From Dipteronia dyeriana (lineage: Eukaryota > Streptophyta > Magnoliopsida > Sapindales > Sapindaceae): a stretch of 64,000 nucleotides of DNA. This document shows, piece after piece, positions 46,840 to 58,029 of this stretch. The translations under genes were made by a program, and so were the position numbers. The stretch is from NCBI GenBank assembly GCA_032871835.1, contig CM065303.1, positions 51,188,597-51,252,596 of the forward strand, in the 5' to 3' direction. The notes under the pieces were generated by a model. It did no database searches, was not told the DNA's origin, and worked only from the letters and a program-made list of their open reading frames with translations. Every line of letters starts with the position of its first letter. Within the stretch, counting starts at the first letter, position 1.

Positions 46840-47760
46840 TTTATTAATAGAAAGTCATATTATCTTTTTGACAAGAGTCTTCCAAAGGCCTGACAATGCT
46901 AATGCATACTGGAAGGAGAAGTTTATTTCGGGATTACCAAAACTATTTTCTACTAAAGTAAGAAACGAAATGGTTAGGCAAATGGGCTAGTCTGACTGGC
47001 CCAGGTTGACTTAGACACCTGGACTTATAGAGAAATCATAGCCTCTATAAATATCGTAGCTATGCAGCTATGTAACGACCTTAGACTAAAAAGGCAGCTT
47101 AAGAAACAAAAACTGACAACCAGGAAGGAACTTGGTTCTTGGTGTGAACAGTTTGGATTTGACCGTCTTCCTTCCCATAAGAGAAAGAAACATAAAACCT
47201 TTAAGAATCATAAGCTTTCTAAGAAATATCCCTACAGACTTAATCAAAATTATAAATCTAACAAAGAGGGAGAAACCATATGGTCTCCAAATAAAAAATC
47301 TAGAGAAACTTCTAAAAGAAAAGCTTATCACAAGAAAAACAATAAATGTTTTAAATGTGGTAAAGGTGGACATTATGCTAACAAATGCCCAGACCAGAAA
47401 AACAAGATTAACCTAAGGCCTAGAAGAAGACCTGAATCCAAGCCCGTTACACATATGCCACATGTTTTAAAAACCCCGGACCATGCAACCCAACCAATTC
47501 ATACCTATGACCAAAAACAGACCTCACCAACACCATCTCAGGTCCTAACTGAGATATTAGAACCAGAACCCCCAATTAGAACCATTAATGTTATCAGTAA
47601 AGACAAATTTGATTTCCTCATAGCAGACTATCATTCTACCCAAAACCAAGCATTAAGAGAAAAATATGAAAAGAATTATTCGATTAATAAAAGAAAACAA
47701 TTCCATGAAAGATTGATTAAAAGTCTTGAAGATTTTAATCTAAATATCTCATTTTTTTGA
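46840..47760 (+). pseudogene. endogenous pararetrovirus-like capsid C-terminal region with zinc knuckle
   Basis: The left part (about 46850-46990) is open for about 45 codons with a YWKEKFISGLP stretch. A stop and frame change near 46990-47005 lead to the main open frame, 47062-47760. This is very Lys/Arg-rich and contains CFKCGKGGHYANKC at about 47348-47389, a CCHC knuckle, followed by a Pro/Thr-rich tail. This arrangement is seen in the capsid (Gag-like) region of plant Caulimoviridae-type endogenous elements and related retroelements. It has lost its N-terminal half here and is not followed by protease or RT. Old copy, non-functional. Confidence 0.6.
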
Positions 47761-47890
47761 TTGGTACATTGATAGGAAAAACTATGAACAAACTTGTTCA
47801 GTCATTAATCGATAAAACCTCAGATCTTATAAAACCAAAAAAGGAATCGAGAAACAAGTACATCCCCCTCCTAGAGATTTCGAAATCAAT

Positions 47891-48700
47891 ATGCCTAATG
47901 AAGATAATCCAACAGGAACCAACTTAACAAAATGTACCCCTTTTATATTATTCGATGAACCAATGTCCCAAACCACGACCTCATCATCCCACCAAATTGG
48001 GTTGGTTATGAAACAAGGAAACTATACCAATTTCTTCCTTAATTCTATAGGTGAACAATTAGAAAAGATAGACCTTAACCTAACCCAGACTAATGCCTCA
48101 CCAATTAGAGATGAAGTACCTCCACAAGTTTATGTTCCTTATAATATGCCTTCCCCATCTAGTAAAAGTAAAAGTAAAGACAAGATCATAAAATCAGAAC
48201 CAATTCTATTCCCCGACCATACTGGCATTGAAAAATGCTTTGACAATCTAATTGATGAAGCAGAACTTTTAAGAACTTTAGAAGAAAGATTAGGAAGGAT
48301 CCCACATCCTAACGTCCAAACAATTGATAAGAAGACTCCTTTAGATTCCTCCGACGGGGAAGATGAAGCTATAGATTTCCAAGAGTTTAAACAAAAAATT
48401 ACAACAAATGAAAAAACTGACAGTTACAATAAGACCAAGTATTTACAAAATACTAAACCATACTACCCTAGACCAACTCCACCAAACTTACAATATGAAG
48501 AAACAGTTCCCTATAGAGCTTATACGGGAAATGCATGTTACCAATTTAATATTGACGGATTATCAGAATACCAAATAATCACGGTATTAAGACAAATGCA
48601 CACTATAGGATATATTTACATTAAAAAACAAAACATGACACACTCTGATGCAGTTACCTCTTTAACCATTGGTTTTGAGGGACAACTGTTTGGATGATGG
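47891..48700 (+). pseudogene. pararetrovirus-like polyprotein segment upstream of the capsid core
   Basis: An open frame of 268 codons has no recognised enzyme motif. The first half is Ser/Pro/Lys-rich and the second half acidic. The last about 60 residues (YQFNIDGLSEYQIITVLRQM, then GFEGQLFGW) match the style of the start of the capsid core in plant pararetrovirus-like and related elements, where a GF-G-L-WW pattern is usual. A stop at 48695-48697 replaces the expected second Trp region. In a normal element this segment would precede the one at 46840-47760; here it follows it, so the copy is rearranged. Confidence 0.5.
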
Positions 48701-48969
48701 ACACGCACTTTGAGCCAACTAGCCAAACAATCTATCATTGGCCATACTAAGACAGTTACCACTAACTATCCAACACAAACCCATGACCCAACAACTTTTG
48801 AATCTACATCGACACAAACCCAACCACCACTACCACATCTGAACCATATGGTATTGACGTTTTATGCTACACCATATTAATGCACTTTGTGGGAAACCTA
48901 AACATTAACCAAGGGAAAAAGTTTTCTAAAATACAAAATTTAAAATGTAAAAAGTTAAACGATTTCAAA

Positions 48970-49121
48970 TGGTATCAAAGCCTTAAGGCTTGTTGAAGAA
49001 GACTTATAGTTTTTAATTTCTAGGTGAAAAAGTCAGTAGGTCTAAGGGTGTTTGCCGTTTGCTAGAGTGTTGTAGGCTGTTGACCCGTTGACCAGGCTGT
49101 GAGTCAAAACCTAGGGTTTCT
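48970..49121 (+). repeat. primer binding site and leader, first copy
   Basis: It begins TGGTATCAAAGCC, close to the initiator tRNA-Met primer site TGGTATCAGAGCC. The 152 bp from here to 49121 recur almost exactly at 52125-52276. The sequences before the two copies do not resemble each other, so the repeat starts exactly at the primer site. That is what terminal redundancy of a pararetrovirus genome gives, and not what an LTR gives. Confidence 0.75.
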
Positions 49122-49141
49122 AACTATTTATTTTCTTCACC

Positions 49142-50146
49142 ATGTTTTCAAGTAGTTCCAGACCCGGGATCGAACCCGACGATGTTAATAGTAGCACTGG
49201 ACAATCTGTGGACAATTTTGAGACAAACTGGGATGATAAAGATTTAGTTAATTGGCAGTTGCCTAATATTCAATAAAATAGTATTTATAAAAAGAAACTT
49301 TTGGATTTCAGAACATTATTAGGTCAAAAGACTAAAGAAATAAATGTTAAATTCCAAAACAATACTTTTTCAACAAATCTTTTAAATAAGAATAGTTTGA
49401 CTCATTATATTAAAATTGGATTCAATGATTTACACATTGGCAGTGTCCAAGTTGGTGTAAAACCACTTTCAAAAATTGGCTTAAACAATTCTCTTTTAAT
49501 TGTTTTAAGAGACAAAAGAATTACTGACTACAAGGAATCTATCCTTGGTATGGCAGAAACATCTTTGACTTATGGACCAATTTATTTTCAAGTATATCCT
49601 GATTTCACTATTGCATTAAATACAGATGAACATAAGGAAAAGTGTTTAGTAATTGACATTCAAACCCATAATTATAAATTTTTAGAAAAATCCAGTCCGT
49701 ATAAACTGGTGTATAGAGTCCACTATAGAGTATTGGCTTCAGGACTTATACCTAGTTATATACCCCCTTCTGTGTCAGCTGGCCAGACTATATGTTTTAA
49801 TGCATTACCATCTGTTAATGTACTTGTTCTTGTTCCGGTCAGATGGGAAAACATTAAGTTTCCATACGACTGGGTCAAAGAGAAAATTGACCAACCATCT
49901 TATAAACCACCAATGAGAAATTTACACGATTGTGTAACAGAACAAGATGGAACATTAAGAATATCATTCAGGAGAAGTTTATCTATTAGAGAAACAGATA
50001 GTGACCATTCCAGATCTCTGAGTGATTTTCAATCTGCAAGAAATTCCCTTTCCAGCTCATCTAGAAGAAATATTGCCAGACAAATCCCTAGTCTTACTTC
50101 CAGAAGAATTGATAAAACAACCTATGTTTTCCACACCAAACTATGA
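49142..50146 (+). pseudogene. movement protein (30K-type) of an endogenous pararetrovirus-like element
   Basis: The frame opens at ATG 49142, meets one stop at 49274-49276, and is then open to 50146. The central region has IGSVQVGVKPL, a NNSLLIVLRDKR stretch and GMAETSLTYGPIYF, in the order and spacing of 30K-superfamily movement proteins, which help plant viruses pass through plasmodesmata. Caulimoviridae and a few plant retroelements carry one. The C-terminal part is Ser/Arg-rich, and the reading appears to change frame near 50120, continuing as PNYDPYDDSEPIKLDPP. The stop and the frame change make it non-functional. Confidence 0.75.
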
Positions 50147-51445
50147 CCCATATGACGATTCTGAGCCCATTAAGCTAGATCCCCCCATCAATTACCTATA
50201 CAGTTCCCTCCACTACCTTCTACTGGGCCTTCATCTAGTTGTAGCCCTAGCCAAAGCCCAGTCCACACAACAAACCCTTTTTCACCATTGGCTATAGACA
50301 GTATCCCTTTCAAAAAAGTATTGTCGTCAAATATTAGTCCACACTCAAACAAGCAAGACAAAATACAAGTCCAACAAGAAAAAAACCCAAATACAGACCC
50401 AAACACAAGCCTCATCCCTTCCAAAGATTAATCACCCCACATATGCATATATCAATAAACCTTTCTTTGATAGGTTTTTTGTTATGGAAGACCCATTTTT
50501 ACATGACCATTATTTTAAGGAACCCAAAAAACTGGCAGATGATTTAATCAACCCAAATTTTGGTAGGATCCCTGAAGATATGACAAAAAGACACATATTT
50601 TATGAATTCATCCTTGTTGACACAGATTCTATTTTCATTTCTGATGTCTTTGACAAAACTGACAAAGAAAAACTTATATTTAGAAAAATCAAAGTTTGCA
50701 AAATAATCACTTTGGAACAATGGGGTGGAAACCCGAATTCAACCAGAAATTTCAGCCGTATCTTTCATGTCTCTGAATTCTCATACTGGGATTACAGGGA
50801 TGCTTGGACCAAATTCTTTATGGCCAGAACCCTGGAAATTCCCTTTCATGGTTCCTCTACTTTGACAAAAACTTTCTTATTGACCTACCATTTTGGTTTT
50901 TAGAATGGTGGAACAAATTTAGACCCATTATTGACCTTCTTCCTCCCCCAGTAAAAGAAAGCTTTTCACTATGGACATCAAATGTTAACAGACCAGACTC
51001 CTGGGAATTCTACCCAGATTTATTCTTATTCTTTGTCCAATTTAACTTGACCTGGATACTTATGCTTGAGTATTCTATTCAGGAAAAATTAATTGGCAAT
51101 GTTAATGTTCCTTATTTCAGTCGACAAGTAAAAATAAAATGGTGGAGTGGCATGAATCTTGCCAACTTGGGAAAAGACAAAGTTTCTAAGTGGTTAACTG
51201 ACAATCCCACTTTCTGCACAAAGACAGATGACCAATCTAGTTTTTTAATGGCCAAATCTCAAAACCAGGACAGAATTGCTGCAGCATCTTCTCCAGATGA
51301 ATTAATGAACATAGCTGAGGAAATGAGAAATACAATGGCCAATATGTCTCAAGCAGGCTCAGGCAGCAATAGCCAGAATGATGGTGGATCAGATGGGGAC
51401 CCATTCGACAGTAACGATCCATCAACATACTTTGGACATGATTAA
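50120..51445 (+). pseudogene. downstream part of the movement-protein polyprotein, unknown domain
   Basis: After a Pro/Gln/Thr-rich linker (50120-50430, one stop at 50297) an open frame runs 50484-50903 and, after a frame change in the 50810-50850 overlap, 50804-51445. The second part is rich in Trp/Phe (WFLEWWNKFRPI, WSGMNLANLG) and ends in an acidic Gly/Ser/Asp tail. Similar Trp-rich segments accompany movement proteins in plant endogenous elements, but I cannot assign a function. It is followed by a non-coding promoter-like region, not by capsid or RT. Confidence 0.5.
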
Positions 51446-51449
51446 AGTA

Positions 51450-52124
51450 GATACAGACAGCAATGACAGTGACAGATTAACGATAAAAGCAAGATAATGG
51501 CAGACAACTCACCTGACCAGAGTTCTACCAACCGGCAACCAGGGTTTGCCGACATTTAAGTAACCAGGGTTACTTCACTTTTTCCAACCAGAGTTAGCCG
51601 ACAGCATAAAGTAACTAGGGTTTACCTTACCAGGGTTACTTTATTTCTCTATATATATGCTTGTAAATCTCATTTCAAAACAAGTTCAATTTTATTATCA
51701 CTTCTATCAATTGCTCTGCGAAGCAATATCCTTTCCTTTCTTCTATTTTGTAAAATTTTCTTGAATCATAAATAAAAAGAGTGACATATTTATGTAGAAA
51801 CGTCTTTGTTGTAAGACTATTGTTCTGTAAGCACTGTAAGACACTATTTCTCTATCTCTTTTATGATCTTTTATTATTTTCTGGACTAAGTATATAGGCT
51901 GAAAACCAGGACTTTTCCATATCAACTCTGCTTATTACAGCTTTGTTGAGGAATAACTCGGGTAGAACAATTGCCACGTACTTGTTAGGTCCATTGACTT
52001 ATTATACTGTAGTGTTGTATTATTGAACAATTGCTAGATCTATTATCTCTTTGTTTTCCTTTATGTTTTTGGTTGTGGTGTATTTTATCCTTTGATTTCT
52101 ATTATATATCTTCGTGTTCCGTTT
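51450..52124 (+). promoter_or_regulatory. pararetrovirus-like promoter and terminator region
   Basis: Several copies of AACCAGGGTT / ACCAGAGTT lie at 51520-51640, then CTCTATATATATGCTTG (TATA box, about 51647-51657) and AATAAAAAGAGTG at 51769. This order of repeats, TATA and polyadenylation signal just before the second primer site matches the layout of caulimovirus full-length RNA promoters. No coding region is present. Activity is not shown. Confidence 0.5.
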
Positions 52125-52276
52125 TGGTATCAAAGCCTTAAGGCTTGTTGAAGAAGACTTATAGTTTTTAATTTTTAGGTGCAAAAGTCAGTAGGTCTAA
52201 GGGTGTTTGCCGTTTGCTAGAGTGCTGTAGGCTGTTGACCCATTGACCAGGCTGTGAGTCAAAACCTAAGGTTTCT
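52125..52276 (+). repeat. primer binding site and leader, second copy
   Basis: A 152-bp near-identical repeat of 48970-49121 with about five substitutions. After it the similarity stops abruptly (AACTATTTATT versus TATGAGTTATT). It marks the right end of the terminally redundant pararetrovirus-like unit. Confidence 0.75.
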
Positions 52277-52439
52277 TATGAGTTATTTTTGTAAATTGTT
52301 TGTTAACGACATCTGTCACTTGTAGTTCTCGTATTTGTATTTTTAGGATTTTTATTTCTTCTTTAATACTCGTGATTTCTTTCTGTAAGTCAGGAATAGT
52401 AATTTTTCTTGATTTATTGTTAAATTTCCCTAAAAAAAA

Positions 52440-52660
52440 CTGAACCGGTTGGACCCTAAAAAAATATGAATTTATGCTTTTAATTAGGATTAAAGATCAA
52501 GTCCTTTAGATTAAAGATCAAAACTGAACCGCAGTTTGGTTTCGATTCCAGTTTTAGCTCCAGGTCCCCTTGAACCGAAACTGATGGTTCAGAACCGAAA
52601 ACTGTAGTTCGGAATCAAAATCAAACCAAAATTGAAACTGAACCGTGGTCATGTATACTA
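52440..52660. repeat. AACCG-rich MITE remnant
   Basis: AAACTGAACCG, GGTTCAGAACCGAAAAC and TTGAACCGAAACTG words are clustered around 52440-52660. The right end ACCGTGGTCATGTATA resembles the ends at 43660 and 12365. Only a fragment of the class remains. Confidence 0.4.
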
Positions 52661-52726
52661 CTATGCATGAATTATTAGGGTTGGAGTCTGTACCTTGTGA
52701 GAAGTTTAAATAAGAAATTCTCAAGA

Positions 52727-55330
52727 GTGAAGAAGTGCAGGAAATTTGAAATGATGCTGAGCTATTGGATGTGTTAGATGAATTTGAGCAAAGGAATGTG
52801 TCTCAAATTCACTTTAATGTGGATTACATTCCACATGCAGTTATATATGTTAAGTACCCCAACCAACAACCAAATAGTAACCCCAACCAGCCAATTTTCA
52901 ACCCAATCCAGTAGCCCAATAGCACCCTAATACAACAATTCAACCAAAACCCAAGAAAATGGCCAAATAAAAACTCAATACAACAGCCTAATTTGAATCC
53001 AGAACGAGACTCTATTGAAATTATTGAAGGTAATAACTCTTCGTATGAAAGTAGGAGTTACCACCAATCCTTAAATAGTGAAGGAGAGGAATCATACAAT
53101 GAAAACACTGAAACTGAGATGAGATGCATAATGCTAACAATGATAATGGAGATGAAATTGATGGTCTCCCTGATGTGAATGAGGATGGCATTAGTCAAGG
53201 GGTGGTAGTTGATATTGGTAGCGATAATGATAGTGACGTTCATCTGGATCCACCCAATAGGGGTACTGCATTTAGAGTTTGGGTTGATGGTAGTATTACA
53301 CTAGAGGTAGGACAAATGTTTATAGGTGGTAGTCACTTTAGGGAAATCATAAAAGACTACTCTATTCAAAAGGGTTTCAAATTGAAAATTAATATGAATG
53401 AGAGGAAAATGATCACTTATAAATGTAAAGCCAAAGGCTGCCCACATATTTGTTTATCAGTGACTAAGAATAGGGATGCAAACTCAGTTTGGTTAGGAAA
53501 GAAGTTTGAGGCCTTTATCAAAGAGAACCTTGATGCAAACATTAAGGTGTTGGGTTCAGTAGTATTGAGACAAAATGGGACTAATGTACCAAATTGTACA
53601 CTTTATAAGGCTAAGAGATATGCTCTCAAAATAAGAGACGATGACCACAAGCAAATTTACAACAAGCTATATAAGTATGAGCACATTATTATGGAAAAAT
53701 CATTGGGTTATATGTCAAATTGATGACAATTAAGCATAACCATAATCCTCAAATTCCTGAAAGTTTCTAAAGGTTTTATCTTAGCTTCCAAGCCCAAAAA
53801 GCTGGGCAATTACAATGGTGCAGACCTTTCATAGGGATAGATAGATGTCATTTGAAAAGCCCATATGAGGGAATTCTACTATGTGCGATTGCAATTGATG
53901 CAAATTGCAGGGTGTATCCAATTGCCTTAGGTGTTGTTGAGACTGAGTCTTTAGACAGTTGGAGAAGGTTTTTTGAGTTGTTGTATCGACATGTGGGGGT
54001 GTATGAGAGTAGGAAAGTTTGTTTTATGACTGATCGCCCGAGAGGAAATATTCTAGCCCTTTCTGAAGTTTGGCCTAACTATAATTCTAGATTTCGTGGT
54101 AGGCATATATTTGCAAAACATGATGTCAAGGTGCGTATTTCATTATCTTGTTTGATTTTTGTATTATTTTAATGAAATTTTTACAATTGGATGACCTATT
54201 GTGTGTAGGTTCAAAGTGGATTACTTGATAAAATAATTTTGGTAGGCTGTTAATAGCTCTAACCTGCCAGAATTTTTAAAAGCAATGAAGGCAATAAAGG
54301 CTACTTATGAAGTTGCATATCTTTACTTTACTCGAATTCCGTTAGAAAGTTAGACAGTCCATAAGTTTGACATCATCTAGAAAACTGACCACAACACGAA
54401 CATCGTTGTTGAGGCATTCAATTTTTGGTTGAACAAATTCCGCGCACTACCAATGTTGACCTTGATAGAAAGGGTTAAGCAAAAATTCATTAAACGAATC
54501 CATAATAGGTATGAAGTTACCATGCGTTGGGAATCGAACATTCCACCCACCTTCAATCGAAAGCTGCAGATAACACAACTAAAAGGGAGATATTTGGACC
54601 CATTACGATGCGAATAATTCGAGCTTGAGATAATCAATAAGAATAGGCAATAAGTGATAAAACTTGACAAACACACATGTGGCTGTGATCTTTGGGTTAT
54701 CTCAAGGATTCCATGCAAACAGGCAATTGCGTGTATCACTAAGACAAATGGATAATGTTGAAAATTATGTGGATGATTACTTTAAGAAAACTACATATAT
54801 GAAAACATACTGTAACAAAATCCACACAATTCTAGATAAGAACTTATGGCCGAAAAGCCAATTAGAAACTGTTTTCTACCAGTCAAGATGAGAAGAGTTG
54901 GAAGGCCAAGGTTGTCAAGATGAAAAGAGCTAATTAGAAATTGTTCTGCTACCAGTCAAGAGGAGAAGAGCTGGAAGGCCAAGGTTGTCAAGAAGAAAAA
55001 GGCCAAATATAAATTGTTTTGCCACTAGTCAAGAGGAGGAGAGCTGGAATGCCAAGGTTGTTAACAGGAAAAGGTCCAAATGAACCAATAAGAGTGCAAA
55101 GGTCAATAGGTTTTAGGTGCAAAAAGTGTAAAGAGGTTGGTCACAACTTTAGGATGTGCAAAAACAACTTCGCAACAGAGGTAAATGTTCATACAAATAC
55201 AAATTTTGATTTTTTTTTGTATTGCAATGCTAATAATGGTAATTTAATTGTAGGCTGTCGGCACGTCCACTGCACTTCCATACCTCAAAAAGTTCCAAAA
55301 AGAAAGAGAAATGTGGTAACTGTGTTTTTT
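52727..55330 (+). pseudogene. second Mutator-like (MULE) transposase, inactivated
   Basis: An acidic, Asn/Pro/Gln-rich N-terminal part (52727-53250) is followed by the Mutator DNA-binding domain, with LEVGQMFIGGSHFREIIKDY and CKAKGCPHICLS at 53300-53460. The catalytic core has GIDRCHLKSPYEG near 53833 (first Asp), IALGVVETESLDSWRRFFE and FMTDRPRGN near 54026 (second Asp). Then come EAFNFWLNKFRALPMLT and the SWIM finger CGCDLWVISRIPCKQA, where the last His is Gln. Two tandem copies of a VKRRRAGRPR-like segment and a CCHC knuckle, CKKCKEVGHNFRMC (near 55111), close it. Stops and frameshifts at about 53722, 54170, 54352 and after 54617 disable it. It is a different lineage from the MULE at 22-26 kb. 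Confidence 0.8.
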
Positions 55331-55899
55331 GTTTAATTTTGTCATTTCTAATTTCTGCATTATGCTTATTGCTTAATTATGTTATTTTATGTCACCTTTT
55401 GGAATGGTACCAGCTCAACACATCCTAAACTTGACTCAATATATGTTGGACTTGCTGCAGTTGCATCAAGAAATGTTGGAGCTGTATCAGAACATGGTGG
55501 AAATGCTATAAATCATTCTAGATCTGTTACAACAATTTATTTTGATGGATCATCAACATGTGCTGCAGGAACAATAACAAGGGTAATTTAGACCAAATGT
55601 TGATATTTACACGTGCTTTAGCTAGTTTGGTGCTATTTGTTCTTGCAAGAATAAATGTTGATATTTACATGTTCTCCAGATACTTTGGTTTCCATCAACT
55701 CGATAGGGAATTCAATTTCAAGGGATGCAACTAATAGCATGTCAACTCAACCTTTCACACTGGGTATGCAAGTATAGGATAACATCCACTTGCTTGGCAA
55801 TGTAGTTATTAATTTTAGGATTTTGGTAGAAAAGAATTATATGTCGTTCTTTTCTTTTCAATTTGGTATTGGGTATGTGCTGTCATTTTTTCTTCTTTT

Positions 55900-58024
55900 G
55901 GGATGCATTTGTTAGACGAAATATGACTAGGATTGGACTACTTTTTATCCAATCCCATATTTGTTGAGTCCATGTAATCGGTACTATTTTTAGTCCAACG
56001 TCATTTTTATCTGGGATTATTTTATCCTAGATGCAACTCCTTCACCAACGATGCAAGCCTTTCACTGTCTTGCGTATGCCTTCAGCTTTCGTCAACCGAC
56101 ACACACCTCTCACTGTTCTCCGACAACAACCACCTCTGATATGTATTGTTTTGATCTTCTTTCACCATATTAGATCTGAATTTTTTTCTACCAATATTGT
56201 AACAGAGAAATGAGAGAGATATATGAGGAGAGAGAAGGGGAATAATCAATTTATTTTCTGTGTAACTGAGAAATGAGAGAAATAGATAGAGACGGGAGGA
56301 GAGAGAAGTGGAAGACTCTTACCATAGTAGATATGAATTTTTTCCCACCAGTATTGTAACAGAGAAAGGAGAGAGAGATAGATGGATAGATAAGGGGAAG
56401 AATCAATTTGTTTTGTGTAACTCAGAAAGGGGAGAAAGAGGTAGAGAGGAGAGAGAAGTGGAAGACTCTTACCATAGTAGATATGAATTTTTTCCCACCA
56501 GTATTGTAACAGAGAAAGGAGAGAGAGATAGATGGATAGATAAGGGGAAGAATCAATTTGTTTTGTGTAACTCAGAAAGGGGAGAAAGAGGTAGAGAGGA
56601 GAGAGAAGTGGAAGACTCATTTTTTTTTTCAATTATCAAATAAAGAAGATAGAAATGGAAGAGATGTCATGGAATGTGGATCTTTTTATTTTTTATTTTT
56701 TTTTTCCAATCTCATTACTTACCCAAACACAGGATTTGACTTATCCCATGTTACACCAAACACGGAAAATACTATAATTAATCCAATCATATCAAATATA
56801 TTAGCTGGAAACTCGCTCAAGGTAAGGAATTTCAGTTAACACCCTTAAGACTGCTACCTGGTAGGTTGTAATCGGGGTAGATACCTTGTACCTAAGTGAT
56901 TAGAGAGATAAAAAAAAGGGGTGTTTTATGTGAGTAAGACTGGAGAACTGTTTTATTGAATATTTGAAGTAATAAAATTACATTGTGGGACAATAAGGAC
57001 AGTGATGATAGTAATCCCACTGAATTTCCTTCCAATCTCTCTTTCTTATATACACAGCTGGAGATGACGAACTCGTGTGTGTCGATAAGTGGCTAATTCT
57101 TCTATGGTGAAAAATCCTCTTAATTGATGAAAAACACTGTGCTCTTTTTTCTCTAAATTTTTCAATACCTTTCACCAAACTGGGATGTTGTATTTATATC
57201 CTCCGTCTCTCACCAATCGAATCCCCATAATTTAGACTATTTGATTAGCAGTGTTATCGAAATTTATTGGTGTTGATAGATGGAGTCAAATTATGTGGGA
57301 ATTGCTCCTGTTGATTATGTCATTTTTCCGTTTGAATATGAATATGGATATGAATAAATGGCGAATCTGTTGACCTATTTGGTCTCATTATGACTCTTTA
57401 ATGGCAAAAAGGTCAACCCTTGTTGTTTGGAGGAGAATTCTGGCTTCCTTCCCCGGTGGTCTGGTACCCTGATGCACTGGTCTGCGGCGTGGCATTTGTT
57501 CTTCATCATTGGCGCTTTCCCGGTGGTGCTCTTTTTGCTTAGCAGGTTGGATATGTACTCTGAGGGTTATGAGATAGAGTCGAGGTACTCGGGTACTAGT
57601 CTAACACGTGGTGTCAAGGTACCAGGTAGGAGGTATATCTTGGATGGGTCACAGACTGGTGTCGCGGTACTCGGATGCCAGACAGGTATCTCGGATTCTC
57701 GGTGTGTAGATTCTAGGTAAACGGTACCTTAGAGCTAGTCCTCCTTGAAGTGTGGTAGAATTGGAGAATTATCATTGAGCTTTTCCCGGGTAGCAGTACT
57801 TAGGTACCTAGGTGGTAAAGGGACCGTTCTTGATGTTGATTCCTCCGGGTAGGTTCTACCAAGTATGTCTCACCGGATATCAAGCGACATGTCCTCCTAG
57901 GTATCAAACATGTGAAAAATTCTACTTTGGTCCCTCGTCAAAAATATCTATTAATAAAATCCAATACAATCCAATTACATCTCCTAAAACTAGTCCAATC
58001 TTATCCCGTATAACAAACTCACCC
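55900..58024. mobile_element. possible Harbinger-like TIR element
   Basis: The left end GGGATGCATTTGTTAGACGA and the complement of the right end, GGGTGAGTTTGTTATACGGG, match at most positions, and both continue into ATTGGACTA. Target duplications are unclear. Inside are a 150-bp tandem repeat and, from 56860 to 57900, a moderately GC-rich stretch with LTR-like looks and no recognised coding content. Boundaries are plausible but not secure. Confidence 0.4.
56150..56610. repeat. 150-bp tandem repeat, two identical copies and one diverged
   Basis: Copies at 56311-56460 and 56461-56610 appear identical base for base; a diverged copy lies at about 56150-56310. Because 150 is divisible by three, the duplication produces long open frames on both strands (111 and 128 codons) with repeated GERGREEREVE or SYTKQIDSS words. 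These are artefacts of the repeat and not genes. Confidence 0.85.
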
Positions 58025-58029
58025 TAGGT

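Noticed and set aside
48840..48970. LTR boundary before the first pararetrovirus-like primer site
   Set aside because: Sequence upstream of the first primer site does not match that upstream of the second, and there is no TG...CA pair, so an LTR structure is not supported.
56246..56643. Overlapping long open frames on both strands with repeated words
   Set aside because: They arise from an exact 150-bp tandem repeat (50 codons per unit) of GA-rich DNA; the protein words are microsatellite-like and there is no family match.
57427..57720. 97-codon frame starting MEENSGFLPRW
   Set aside because: It has one hydrophobic stretch but no family resemblance, and sits in repeat-like DNA inside a probable TIR element with no supporting start context.
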